A DNA stretch of 64,000 nt from Actinomycetospora termitidis (GTDB lineage: Bacteria; Actinomycetota; Actinomycetes; Mycobacteriales; Pseudonocardiaceae), in NCBI RefSeq assembly GCF_030286555.1, contig NZ_JASVWF010000001.1, positions 496,001-560,000 of the forward strand, given 5' to 3'. Below the pieces are notes generated by a model that made no database searches, was not told the origin of the DNA, and worked only from the letters and a program-made list of their open reading frames with translations. How positions within the stretch are numbered: the first letter of the stretch is position 1; each line of letters begins with the position of its first letter. This document shows, in pieces, positions 16,487 through 24,525 of the stretch. A program made the position numbers and the translations under genes.

Positions 16487-16522
16487 CGGCGCGACAGTAG
16501 CCCGGGACCACCGACCCGGCGC

Positions 16523-16621
16523 GAACTACACACGTGTGCTTCATCCACACTGTGGACAACGCCTGTGGACGAACTACACCGGTGTCATTCGATCCCCACC
16601 GTGGACAGCTCCTGTGGACAA
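16523..16621 (+). repeat. Imperfect 48-bp tandem repeat with four DnaA-box-like motifs
   Basis: Two copies (16523-16570 and 16571-16618) each begin GAACTACAC, carry a 10-nt palindrome (CACACGTGTG at 16529-16538; ACACCGGTGT at 16576-16585) and end in two TGTGGAC-type motifs. TGTGGACAA at 16551-16559 and 16613-16621 is the exact complement of the actinobacterial DnaA box TTGTCCACA. TGTGGACGA (16564-16572) is one base off and CGTGGACAG (16600-16608) is weaker. The repeat lies between the divergent map and SDR genes, about 28 kb from oriC. A DnaA-responsive promoter or a titration site is inferred. Confidence 0.7.
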
Positions 16622-16678
16622 CCCGCGTGTGACCGGCGTCCTCGTTCGGGCGTCGCGTCGGACGGGGATGCCGACGAC

Positions 16679-17449
16679 ATGGTTGAAGGTCGTTCCACCG
16701 GCAAGGTCGTCGTCGTCACCGGAGGGGGCTCCGGCATCGGCGCCGCCGCCGCGCACCGATTCGCCGCCGACGGCGCCACGGTCGTCGTCGCCGGCCGGTC
16801 GCAGGACAAGCTCGACAAGACCGTCGCCGACGCCCCGGCCGGCTCGACGGTCGTCGCGAAGGCGTGCGACACCTCCGACGAGCAGGCGATCACGCACCTG
16901 ATCGACGAGGTCGCCCGCGAGCACGGGCGGTTGGACACGCTGGTCAACAACGCCGCGATCGCCCGGCCCGGCACCGTCGACGACCTCGACGCGAACACCT
17001 GGCGCGAGGTGATGGCGACCGACGTCGACGGCGTCTTCTACGCCTCGAAGGCCGCGATCGGGCACCTGAAGGCGACCCGCGGCAGCATCGTCAACGTCGG
17101 TTCGGTGTCCGGCACCGGCGGCGACTGGGGCATGGCCGCCTACAACGCCGCCAAGGGCGCGGTGGTCAACCTGACCAACGCCATGGCCCTCGACCACGGC
17201 GCCGACGGCGTCCGCGTCAACGCCGTCCACCCCTCGCTCACCGCGACGGAGATGAGCGAGGGGATCCGGTCCGACGACGAGGTCATGGCGCGCTTCCGCG
17301 ACCGGATCCCGATGGGCCGGGCCGCCGAGCCCGCCGAGGTCGGCGACGTCATCGCCTTCCTCGCGAGCGACGACGCGCGCTTCGTCTCCGGCGCCCACAT
17401 CCCGGTCGACGGCGGGCTGGGCGCCTCGAACGGTCAGCCCCGGATGTGA
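16679..17449 (+). CDS. SDR-family NAD(P)-dependent oxidoreductase
   Basis: A 256-residue classical short-chain dehydrogenase. VVTGGGSGIG (about residue 11) is the nucleotide-binding loop, NNAAIARPG follows the central strand, and the catalytic Ser, Tyr and Lys are in NVGSVSGTGG and MAAYNAAKGAVVNL. The C-terminal FVSGAHIPVDGG closes the fold. Rossmann position 35-37 reads AGR, favouring NADP, but this is only a tendency. The substrate is unknown. ATG 16679 begins the fold directly; upstream in-frame sequence belongs to the DnaA-box repeat. The stop is 4 nt from that of the convergent flavin monooxygenase. Confidence 0.9.
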   Translation: MVEGRSTGKVVVVTGGGSGIGAAAAHRFAADGATVVVAGRSQDKLDKTVADAPAGSTVVAKACDTSDEQAITHLIDEVAREHGRLDTLVNNAAIARPGTVDDLDANTWREVMATDVDGVFYASKAAIGHLKATRGSIVNVGSVSGTGGDWGMAAYNAAKGAVVNLTNAMALDHGADGVRVNAVHPSLTATEMSEGIRSDDEVMARFRDRIPMGRAAEPAEVGDVIAFLASDDARFVSGAHIPVDGGLGASNGQPRM

Positions 17450-17453
17450 CCGC

Positions 17454-18926
17454 TCAGGGCGACACCTTCTGCTCGCCCGGCGCCAGCCACACGTACTCGT
17501 CCGGGTCGATCGCCTCGGTCGCCTTCTCGTACTGCGACATGTAGCCGGGCCAGTTCGTGATGATCCGGCCGGACTCGTCGCGGTACCAGGAGTCGCACGC
17601 CTGCCAGGCCGTCCCCTCGAACGCGGACTGGACCTCGGCGTCGGAGGCCGCCTCGACCTCGGGGCGGACCTCCGCCGCTGAGGCCCCCCGCCGGTCGGCC
17701 TCCTCCAGCGCGGTACGCACGTAGCGTGCCTGCGCCTCCAGGTACACGATGATCGACCCGCCCGACGTGTTCGTGTTCGGGCCGTACATGACGAACAGGT
17801 TCGGGAAGCCCGGCACCGTCATCCCGAGATGGGCGTGCGGCCCGCTCGCCCACTCGTCGCGCAGCGACCGACCCTCGCGGCCGATCACCTCCATGGGGAA
17901 CATGAAGCTCGTCGTCCGGAAGCCCGTGCCCCAGATGATCGTGTCGACCTCGTGCAGCCGTCCGTCCTTCGTCCGCACGCCCTCCGGCTCGACGCGCTCG
18001 ACGGAGTCCGTGACCACCTCGACGTTGTCGCGCTGCAGCGCCGGCAGCCAGTACGAGCTGAACAGCACGCGCTTGCACCCGAACGTGTAGTCCGGCCAGA
18101 CCTTGCGGCGCACCTCCGGGTCGCGCAGCTGGTGCCGCATGAAGATCTGCGACTTGAGCCTCAGCACCGGCCCGGCGGTGCGGGGATGGCGGATCGAGAG
18201 GGTCAGCGACTCCAGGTACAGCCGCTTCAGGCCCCAGCGGCGCACCTTCTGCACGCCCGGGACCTTCAGCAGGGCCCGCACCGAGCGCGGGTAGCGCAGG
18301 TTCTTGCGCGGCAGGAACCAGTTCCCGGTCCGCTGGAACACCGACAGCTTCCCGACGACGGGTGCGATCTCCGGGACGAATTGCACGGCGCTCGCGCCCG
18401 TCCCGATCACGGCGACGCGGCGGCCCGTCAGATCGTGCTCGTGGTCCCACTCGGCCGAGTGGAAGGAGCGGCCCGCGAAGTCGTCCTTCCCGGGGATGGC
18501 CGGGATCGACGGCTGGGCGAGCTGCCCCGTCGCGATGACGACGGCGTCGGCGGTGTACTCGTCGCCCTGCTCGGTCTCGACCCGCCACAGGCGTGCCTCG
18601 TCGTCCCACCGGGTGGCCGTGACCTTCGTGTCCGGCCGCACCAGGTGGTCCACCCCGTGCTCGCGGGCCACCGCGCGCAGGTACTCCAGGATCTCCGACT
18701 GCGGGGAGCACAGGCGCGACCAGGTCCGCCGCTGGGCGAAGGAGTACGAGTACAGGTGGCTCGGGACGTCGCACGCCGCACCGGGATAGGTGTTCGCGAG
18801 CCACGTCCCGCCGATGCCCGGTGCGGCGTCGAGGATCGTGACGTCCGTGAAGCCGTGTGCCCGCAGCTCGATGGCGGCACCGATGCCACCGAACCCGGCC
18901 CCGATGATGACCACGCGCCGACTCAT
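17454..18926 (-). CDS. Flavin-containing / Baeyer-Villiger-type monooxygenase
   Basis: A 490-residue protein with two dinucleotide folds: IIGAGFGGIG (about residue 6) for FAD and VAVIGTGASAVQFVP (about 170) for NADPH. Between them is GTWLANTYPGAACD, the conserved Gly-Thr-Trp segment of Baeyer-Villiger enzymes, and FQRTGNWFLPR near 205 resembles the fingerprint F-x-G-x-x-x-H-x-x-x-W/P region only loosely. IIWGTGFRTTSF near 330 is the late FAD motif. It probably inserts oxygen into a ketone or oxidises a heteroatom. ATG 18926 is divergent from the DUF393 gene with 25 nt between. Confidence 0.85.
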   Translation of the reverse strand: MSRRVVIIGAGFGGIGAAIELRAHGFTDVTILDAAPGIGGTWLANTYPGAACDVPSHLYSYSFAQRRTWSRLCSPQSEILEYLRAVAREHGVDHLVRPDTKVTATRWDDEARLWRVETEQGDEYTADAVVIATGQLAQPSIPAIPGKDDFAGRSFHSAEWDHEHDLTGRRVAVIGTGASAVQFVPEIAPVVGKLSVFQRTGNWFLPRKNLRYPRSVRALLKVPGVQKVRRWGLKRLYLESLTLSIRHPRTAGPVLRLKSQIFMRHQLRDPEVRRKVWPDYTFGCKRVLFSSYWLPALQRDNVEVVTDSVERVEPEGVRTKDGRLHEVDTIIWGTGFRTTSFMFPMEVIGREGRSLRDEWASGPHAHLGMTVPGFPNLFVMYGPNTNTSGGSIIVYLEAQARYVRTALEEADRRGASAAEVRPEVEAASDAEVQSAFEGTAWQACDSWYRDESGRIITNWPGYMSQYEKATEAIDPDEYVWLAPGEQKVSP

Positions 18927-18951
18927 GTCCCGGGAACCTACCCTGGGAGTC

Positions 18952-19338
18952 ATGGCTGACGGTTTGTTGGTTTTCGACGGGTACTGCGGCTTCTGCACCC
19001 GCAGCGTCGGGTGGGCCCGCGCCCTGGACCGCCGCGGCCGGGTCGAGATGCGTCCGTACCAGGAGCCCGGGGTGCCCGAGTCGATCGGCACCGACGCGGC
19101 GACCTGCGCGGACGCGGTGCAGTTCCGCGGACCGGACGGCGTGCGCCACGGCGGGGCGGCGGCGGTGAACGCCCTGCTCGACACGGTCACCGGCACCCGC
19201 GTCCCGACTACGGTCTACCGCGCGACGGCGGGTCTGCAGGAGCGGGTCTACCGCTGGGTCGCCGACCACCGCGGGCGTTTCCCCGGCATGACCCCCTACT
19301 GCGAGTCCCACCCGTCGGAGTGCGCCGCGAGCACCTGA
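18952..19338 (+). CDS. DCC-family (DUF393) thiol-disulfide-like protein
   Basis: A 128-residue protein whose start LLVFDGYCGFCTRSVGW contains the D-x-x-C-x-x-C motif (DGYCGFC) that defines the DCC1/DUF393 family, proposed from this motif to be a thiol-disulfide exchanger. The rest has AVQFRGPDGVRHGG and a C-terminal segment with two further Cys (PYCESHPSEC), possibly a second redox pair. It sits alone and is divergent from the monooxygenase. Its last 43 nt overlap the convergent amidase gene. No partner is evident. Confidence 0.8.
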   Translation: MADGLLVFDGYCGFCTRSVGWARALDRRGRVEMRPYQEPGVPESIGTDAATCADAVQFRGPDGVRHGGAAAVNALLDTVTGTRVPTTVYRATAGLQERVYRWVADHRGRFPGMTPYCESHPSECAAST

Positions 19339-20612
19339 CCCGCCAGCGACATCAGCAGCGCGTCGGCTCCCGGCGCGGCGGCGAGCTGGACGGCCGCCGG
19401 CAGCCCTGCCCCGGTGTCGACCGGCAGGGAGACCGCCGGCGCCCCGGTGTGGTTGTGGAGCGGGGTGTACCCGTAGAAGCGACCCATCGAGGTCAGTGTG
19501 CGCAGCCCGTTGCGCCCGGGCCCACCCCATCGGTCGACCGCCGGGGCCGTCCCCCGCATCGTCGGGGTGAGCAGCACGTCGACCCCCAGCTGCTCCAGCA
19601 GCCGCTCGCCGAGCCGACGGCCGTGGGCGACCGCGCGGACCACCACGGCGTCGGGGATCGCGGCGCCGGCGCGCACGAGGTCACGGATGCGTGGCTCGAA
19701 CCGCTCGGGGTGGTCCGCCCCGGCCGCGGCGTCCGCGAGCCCGCGCAGGATGCGAGTGGTGACGGCGAGCGCGGCCGCCTGCGCCCGGTCGGCCCGGATG
19801 CGCACGGGCCGGACGTGGTGGCCCGCCGCCGCGAGCCGGTCCGCCACGAGCCGGACAGCCCCTCCGACGTGCGGGTCCAGTGGCACCGGTGGCGCGAGGG
19901 GCAGCGGGTCGACCGACACCCCGATCCGCAGCCGCCCCGGCTCGGCGTCCAGCGCGGCCCGCAACGGCTCGGGGAACGTGCCGACCGCGTCGTAGAAGGA
20001 CGCCGCGAGCGCGAGCTCCCGGGTGAGGCAGCCCGTCGTCGCCAACCCGCACCAGCCGGCGGGGACCGCGGACGACGGGTCGTCGGGCCAGGAGCCGGGC
20101 ATCGTCCCGGTGGTCGGCTTGAACCCGGGCAGCCCGCAGCAGGCCGCCGGGATGCGGATCGAGCCCGCGCCGTCGCCCGCGGTCGCGAGGTCGACCACCC
20201 CCGCGGCGACCGCGGCGGCCGACCCGCCGGAGGAGCCGCCGGGGGTGTGCCCGAGGGCGAGCGGGTTGCGGGTGGTGCCGTGCGCAGCGGAGTCGGTGAC
20301 GCCGAACGCCGCGAGCTCGGGCAACGTCGTGCGGCCGATCGGCACGAGGCCGGCCCGCCGGACCGCGGCCATGAACGGGTCGTCGGCCGGGTGCGGGGAC
20401 GTGAACGCGCGCCCGCCCCGCCCGGCGACCCGTCCCGCCGCGCCGACGTCGTCCTTCACCGCGATCGGCAGCCCGCGCAGCGGCGGCTCGCCGGCGGACC
20501 CGTCCGGGAGCTCGGGTCCGATCGCGACGAACGCGTTCAGCAGCGGCTGGGACTCGTGGGCGCGACGGACGGCGTCCCGCACGGCATCGCGGACCGGATC
20601 GGGGGCGGACAC
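19296..20612 (-). CDS. Amidase-signature-family hydrolase
   Basis: A 438-residue amidase-signature enzyme hydrolysing a carboxamide. The Ser-cisSer-Lys triad is visible: GLPIAVKDDVG (Lys, about residue 44), then the signature HTPGGSSGGSAAAVAAG (about 118-134), and GAGSIRIPAACCGLPGFKPT (nucleophile Ser within the GSIR segment). The C-terminus has NHTGAPAVSLPV, typical of the fold. The amide substrate is not predictable. The start may be GTG 20612 or GTG 20621. It is divergent from the AraC-type regulator at 20643 with about 30 nt between, suggesting that regulator controls it. Confidence 0.88.
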   Translation of the reverse strand: MSAPDPVRDAVRDAVRRAHESQPLLNAFVAIGPELPDGSAGEPPLRGLPIAVKDDVGAAGRVAGRGGRAFTSPHPADDPFMAAVRRAGLVPIGRTTLPELAAFGVTDSAAHGTTRNPLALGHTPGGSSGGSAAAVAAGVVDLATAGDGAGSIRIPAACCGLPGFKPTTGTMPGSWPDDPSSAVPAGWCGLATTGCLTRELALAASFYDAVGTFPEPLRAALDAEPGRLRIGVSVDPLPLAPPVPLDPHVGGAVRLVADRLAAAGHHVRPVRIRADRAQAAALAVTTRILRGLADAAAGADHPERFEPRIRDLVRAGAAIPDAVVVRAVAHGRRLGERLLEQLGVDVLLTPTMRGTAPAVDRWGGPGRNGLRTLTSMGRFYGYTPLHNHTGAPAVSLPVDTGAGLPAAVQLAAAPGADALLMSLAGQVLAAHSDGWDSQ

Positions 20613-20642
20613 GCGCGGCACCGTAGCGGCATCATCACCGGG

Positions 20643-21440
20643 GTGTTCCTGGTCGCGGACGTGCCGGCGCCCTTGCGTGGCGTCGTCCGACGGCTGGTGG
20701 CCTACGACGAGCGGGCGACCGACCCGGTCCGTCGCCGCCAGGCCCCGGGCGCGACGTGCACGCTCGTGATCGGGCTGGCCGACCCGCTGCTGGTCGACGG
20801 GACCGCCCTGGGCTCGTTCGCCGGAGGCCTGACCGACGTGCCGGCGCTCACCGAGTTCCGCGGCCACCAGCGCGGGCTCCAGGCCGACCTGACCCCGGGC
20901 GGCGCGCTCCGGCTGTTCGGCACGCCCCTGCCGGGCACGGTGCCGCTGGACGCGCTCGGTCCCGCGTGGGCCCGCCTCCCCGGACGCCTCGCGGAGCTCC
21001 CGGGCTGGGCCGCCCGTCTGACCGCACTCGCCGGCACGCTCACCGCGCTGCTGGACGGCGCGCCCCCGGACCCCGAGGTCCGGCGGGCGTGGTCCCTGCT
21101 CGAGTCCTCGGCCGGCCGCGTGCCGGTGGGCTCGATCGCGGCCGACGTCGGGTGGAGCCGGCGGCACCTGTCCCGCCGGTTCGGCACGCAGCTCGGGCTG
21201 TCCCCGACGACGGCGGGTCGGGTGCTGCGCTTCCGCCGCGCGGCCGACCTGCTGGTGCCCCCGGCGGGCACGGCGGCGGTGGTCCGGCGCATCGCCGACG
21301 TCGCGGCGGACTGCGGGTTCGCCGACCACGCCCACCTCGACCGGGAGTTCGCCGCGCTCGCGGGCTGCTCGCCCCGGGCCTACGTCGCGGGCTGGGCGGA
21401 CGTCGCGGTCGACCCGGCCGAGGTGACGCGGACGCCCTGA
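20643..21440 (+). CDS. AraC-family transcriptional regulator
   Basis: A 265-residue protein starting at GTG. The C-terminal about 100 residues are the double helix-turn-helix of AraC: VPVGSIAADVGWSRRHLSRRF near 160 as first HTH and RRIADVAADCGFADHAHLDREF near 217 as second, then SPRAYV. The N-terminal half, with a GFAGGLTD-like loop, is the DUF6597-like sensor seen in many actinobacterial AraC proteins; that label is approximate. Closely divergent from the amidase, so it may regulate that gene. Confidence 0.82.
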   Translation: MFLVADVPAPLRGVVRRLVAYDERATDPVRRRQAPGATCTLVIGLADPLLVDGTALGSFAGGLTDVPALTEFRGHQRGLQADLTPGGALRLFGTPLPGTVPLDALGPAWARLPGRLAELPGWAARLTALAGTLTALLDGAPPDPEVRRAWSLLESSAGRVPVGSIAADVGWSRRHLSRRFGTQLGLSPTTAGRVLRFRRAADLLVPPAGTAAVVRRIADVAADCGFADHAHLDREFAALAGCSPRAYVAGWADVAVDPAEVTRTP

Positions 21441-21529
21441 CCGCGCACGCCCCGACCCCCCATGTCCGACCGCCCGCGATGTCCCCGACGTCCAAGACCA
21501 CCGGGCGCCGACCGCGCCAGGATCGCCGC

Positions 21530-21892
21530 ATGCTCGTTCCCACGCTGCGCAGCTCCGACATCCCCGCCCTCGCGGCGCACCTCACCGACGTCCTCGGACT
21601 CACCGCCGGCCACGTCTCGGCCGGGCACGCCGAACTCTTCTGGGGTGACGGGGCCGTCCTGCTCGGCCCGCGCCGCCCCCACGACCCGTTCGACACCGGA
21701 CGCGCCGTCCTCTACCTCGTCCTCGACGACCCGGACGCCCACCACGCGCGGGTCAGCGCCGCCGGGGCCGACGTCGTCATGGGCCTCACCGACCAGGACT
21801 ACGGCTCCCGCGAGTTCGCCGTCGTCGATCCCGAGGGCAACACGTGGTCCTTCGGGACGTACCGTCCGGTTCCGCCACACACGGAAACGTGA
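21530..21892 (+). CDS. VOC-superfamily (glyoxalase/bleomycin-resistance-like) protein
   Basis: A 120-residue single VOC module: MLVPTLRSSDIPALAAHLTD opens the first beta-alpha-beta unit, followed by LTAGHVSAGHAELFWGDGAV, and the second unit ends SREFAVVDPEGNTWSFGTY, the typical closing motif. Metal ligands typical of true glyoxalases are only partly apparent, so it could be a dioxygenase-like, resistance or binding protein. ATG 21530 is preferred over frames reading in from upstream because the fold starts there. It is 90 nt after the AraC gene. Confidence 0.8.
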   Translation: MLVPTLRSSDIPALAAHLTDVLGLTAGHVSAGHAELFWGDGAVLLGPRRPHDPFDTGRAVLYLVLDDPDAHHARVSAAGADVVMGLTDQDYGSREFAVVDPEGNTWSFGTYRPVPPHTET

Positions 21893-21913
21893 CCATCCGG
21901 CACAATCCGGACC

Positions 21914-22216
21914 GTGAGGCGAGGGAGCACGCACGTCCTGGTGGCGGTGACGATCGTGCTCGTCCTCGCCGCGGCCGCCGTCGAGTTCGCCCTGCTGCAC
22001 CAGATGTCGACCGGGCCGGCGCCGGTCTCGGCCACGCTCGTGGTCCCGACCGAGCCCGCCCCGGCGACGCCGGTGACCCCGCGTCCGGACCCCGTGACCG
22101 GATGTGATCTGGCTAACATTGGCCCATGGGCACCCACCTCAACCCCTACCTGCAGTTCGACGACTCCGCGCGGCAGGCCATGGAGTTCTACCGCGACGTC
22201 TTCGGCGGCACCCTGA
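21914..22216 (+). CDS. Doubtful small membrane protein overlapping the next gene
   Basis: A GTG-started frame of 100 codons. The first 30 residues are a convincing basic N-terminus plus hydrophobic helix (HVLVAVTIVLVLAAAAV) and the next 35 are Pro/Thr-rich, as in a short secreted or membrane-anchored protein. However, its last 90 nt run through the well-supported VOC gene in another frame and read as low-complexity sequence there. Either the real gene has lost its end or this is a chance frame filling a 233-nt spacer. I cannot decide from sequence alone. Confidence 0.3.
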   Translation: MRRGSTHVLVAVTIVLVLAAAAVEFALLHQMSTGPAPVSATLVVPTEPAPATPVTPRPDPVTGCDLANIGPWAPTSTPTCSSTTPRGRPWSSTATSSAAP

Positions 22217-22536
22217 ACGTCATGTCCTTCGGCGACATGGGCGCGGAGGGCCCGGACGCGGACAAGGTCATGCACGGCCAGCTGGAGTCGCCCAGCGGCT
22301 TCGTGCTCATGGGCTCGGACACCCCGAGCGGCATGGACGCCCCGACCGGGTCGGCGTCCCGGATCAGCCTGTCCGGTGACCAGGGCGACGAGCTCCGCGG
22401 CTACTGGGCGAAGCTCTCCGACGGCGGCACCGTCGACGTCCCGCTGGAGAAGCAGATGTGGGGCGACGAGTTCGGGCAGTGCGTGGACCGCTTCGGGGTG
22501 AGGTGGCTGGTCAACATCTCGCAGCCGCAGGGGTGA
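22126..22536 (+). CDS. PhnB-like VOC-family protein
   Basis: A 136-residue protein of the PhnB (3-demethylubiquinone methyltransferase-like) VOC class: NPYLQFDDSARQAMEFYRDV opens the fold, FGGTLNVMSFGDM follows, and the end reads MWGDEFGQCVDRFGVRWLVN. These small cytosolic proteins are common in actinobacteria and mostly uncharacterised. The segment 22100-22125 before ATG contains a relatively A/T-rich stretch (GATCTGGCTAACATT) that could be a promoter, consistent with a leaderless or short-leader mRNA. Confidence 0.85.
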   Translation: MGTHLNPYLQFDDSARQAMEFYRDVFGGTLNVMSFGDMGAEGPDADKVMHGQLESPSGFVLMGSDTPSGMDAPTGSASRISLSGDQGDELRGYWAKLSDGGTVDVPLEKQMWGDEFGQCVDRFGVRWLVNISQPQG

Positions 22537-22548
22537 CCCTGGTGTGAT

Positions 22549-23733
22549 GTGCCGGTGAGCGACGGTGCGAACGACGTGGCGGGGACCGCCTCCCGCGGAG
22601 CGATCGTCCCGCTCTACGCCGCGGGGTTCGTCACGGCGTTCGGGTCGCACGGCATCGCGGCGAACCTCGGCTTCACCGGCGACCTGGACCAGCAGCTGCT
22701 GACCCTCGGCATCCTGCTCGCGCTCTACGACGGCGCCGAGATCATCCTGAAGCCGGTGTTCGGCGCCCTCGCCGACCGCGTCGGGCTGCGCCCGGTCCTG
22801 CTCGGTGGGCTGTTCGCGTTCGCGGTGGCGTCCGCGGCGTTCGTGCTGGTCGGGAACCCGGCCCTGCTGGGCCTGGCACGGTTCGCCCAGGGCGCCGCCG
22901 CCGCGGCGTTCTCACCGTCGGCCGGCGCGCTGATCGGACGCATCGCCCCCCGGCAGGGACAGGGCCGGGCCTTCGGCAGCTACGGCGCGTGGAAGGGCCT
23001 GGGGTACACCGCGGGCCCGCTGCTCGGCGGCGTGCTGGTCGCGGCCGGCGGCTACGCGCTGCTGTTCACGGTCCTGACGGTGCTCGCGATCGCCGTCTTC
23101 GTGTGGGCGGTGATCGTCGTACCGAACCCGCCCCCGCTCCCCCGCCGTCGCCAGGGTCTCGGGCAGGCGCTCCGCGGCCTCGCCGACCCGGGCTTCCTGC
23201 CGCCGACCCTGGCCCTGGCCTCCAGCGCCGCTGCCCTCTCCTGCGGCGTCGGGTTCCTGCCGCTGGTCGGCGCCGCCGACGGCCTCTCCCCGGTGGCGAC
23301 CGGCGCCGCGGTCTCCGTGCTCGCGATCGTCGCCGCGGTGAGCCAGCCCCTCGTCGGGCGGGTCCGCGACGCGGGCCGGCTGCCGGATCGCGTCGCGATC
23401 GTCGGCGGGATCCTCCTGACGGCGATCGGGCTGGCGGTCCCGGCCGTCGTCGGTCACCTGGTGGGCCTGCTGGCCGCGGCCGTCGTCATCGGACTGGGGA
23501 CGGCCATGATCACCCCGGTGGCCTTCGCCGTCCTCGCGGCGTCGAGCCCGGAGGAACGCCTCGGCCAGACGATGGGGTCGGCCGAGATCGGCCGGGAGTT
23601 CGGCGAGGCGGGCGGACCCTTCCTCACCGGGCTGATCGCGGCCGGCCTCGGGCTCGGCGGCGGCTTCCTCGGGATCGCCGCGATCGTCGCCCTGACCGCG
23701 CTCGGGGGCCTGCGGATGCGCCGGACGATCTGA
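22549..23733 (+). CDS. Major facilitator superfamily transporter
   Basis: A 394-residue polytopic protein with about 12 hydrophobic segments. The loop after helix 2 reads KPVFGALADRVGLRPVLLGG, the MFS signature G-x-x-x-D-R-x-G-R/L, with a matching loop in the second half. Similarity in style is to drug or sugar exporters of the MFS_1 group; the substrate is unknown. It ends at TGATG, with its TGA overlapping the ATG of the IclR regulator by 1 nt, so the two are co-translated and the transporter may export or import the ligand sensed by it. Start GTG 22549 or GTG 22555. Confidence 0.87.
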   Translation: MPVSDGANDVAGTASRGAIVPLYAAGFVTAFGSHGIAANLGFTGDLDQQLLTLGILLALYDGAEIILKPVFGALADRVGLRPVLLGGLFAFAVASAAFVLVGNPALLGLARFAQGAAAAAFSPSAGALIGRIAPRQGQGRAFGSYGAWKGLGYTAGPLLGGVLVAAGGYALLFTVLTVLAIAVFVWAVIVVPNPPPLPRRRQGLGQALRGLADPGFLPPTLALASSAAALSCGVGFLPLVGAADGLSPVATGAAVSVLAIVAAVSQPLVGRVRDAGRLPDRVAIVGGILLTAIGLAVPAVVGHLVGLLAAAVVIGLGTAMITPVAFAVLAASSPEERLGQTMGSAEIGREFGEAGGPFLTGLIAAGLGLGGGFLGIAAIVALTALGGLRMRRTI

Positions 23734-24476
23734 TGGCCCGCTCGGACTCCGGCGAGTCGGTGCTCGAGCGGGTGGTGCGGATCCTGGAGGCGTTCACCCC
23801 GGACGCGCCCGCGCTCGGCGTGGGCGAGGTGGCCCGGCGGGCCGGTCTCCCGCCCGCGACGGCGTCGCGGCTGGTGGCCGACCTCGTCGCGCACGGGCTG
23901 CTGGTCCGCGACGACCGGCGGGTGCGGGTCGGAACGCGGCTGTGGGAACTGGCGTCCCGGGCGTCGCCCACCCTGTCGCTGCGCGAGACCGCGATGCCGG
24001 TGCTGGAGGACCTGCACCGCGTCGTCGGGCACCACGCCCAGCTCGGGGTGCTCGACGGCGACGAGGTGCTGTTCGTCGAGCGCCTCTCCGCCGACCGCGC
24101 CGTCATCAACCTGACCCGCATCGCCGCACGGTTGCCGTTGCACGCCTCGTCGTCGGGCCAGGTCCTGCTCGCGTTCGCCTCGACCGTGCTCCAGGAGCGC
24201 GTCCTGGCCCGGCCGCTGGGCGGTTTCACGCGGAACACGATCACCGACCCGGCGGCCCTGCGTCGCGTGCTCGCCGAGATCCGCGAGCGCGGCGTGGCCC
24301 TCTGCCCCGGCCACATCCACCTCGACGCGACGGGCGTGGCCGTCCCGGTGCGCCGGCCGGACGGTCAGGTGGTCGCCGCGGTGTCGGTGGTGGTCCCGAA
24401 CGACGGCGAGGCGGCCAGGACCGTGCCCGCCCTCACCGAGGCCGCCCGCCGGATCGGGAGCCGTCTCACCCATTGA
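23733..24476 (+). CDS. IclR-family transcriptional regulator
   Basis: A 247-residue regulator. The winged HTH is at about residues 8-65 (VLERVVRILEAF...LGVGEVARRAGLPPATASRLVADL in parts), followed by the effector domain with LHASSSGQVLLAFAS and GVALCPGHIHLDATGVAVPV, typical of IclR ligand pockets for aromatic or short-chain acids. It overlaps the MFS gene by 1 nt. The reductase/P450 pair begins 50 nt downstream on the same strand, so transporter, regulator, reductase and P450 plausibly form one inducible unit for an aromatic compound; that grouping is inference. Confidence 0.88.
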   Translation: MARSDSGESVLERVVRILEAFTPDAPALGVGEVARRAGLPPATASRLVADLVAHGLLVRDDRRVRVGTRLWELASRASPTLSLRETAMPVLEDLHRVVGHHAQLGVLDGDEVLFVERLSADRAVINLTRIAARLPLHASSSGQVLLAFASTVLQERVLARPLGGFTRNTITDPAALRRVLAEIRERGVALCPGHIHLDATGVAVPVRRPDGQVVAAVSVVVPNDGEAARTVPALTEAARRIGSRLTH

Positions 24477-24525
24477 ACGGGATACGGCTGTCGGTCGTGT
24501 CCGCCGTCACGCACCCTCACCGGCC

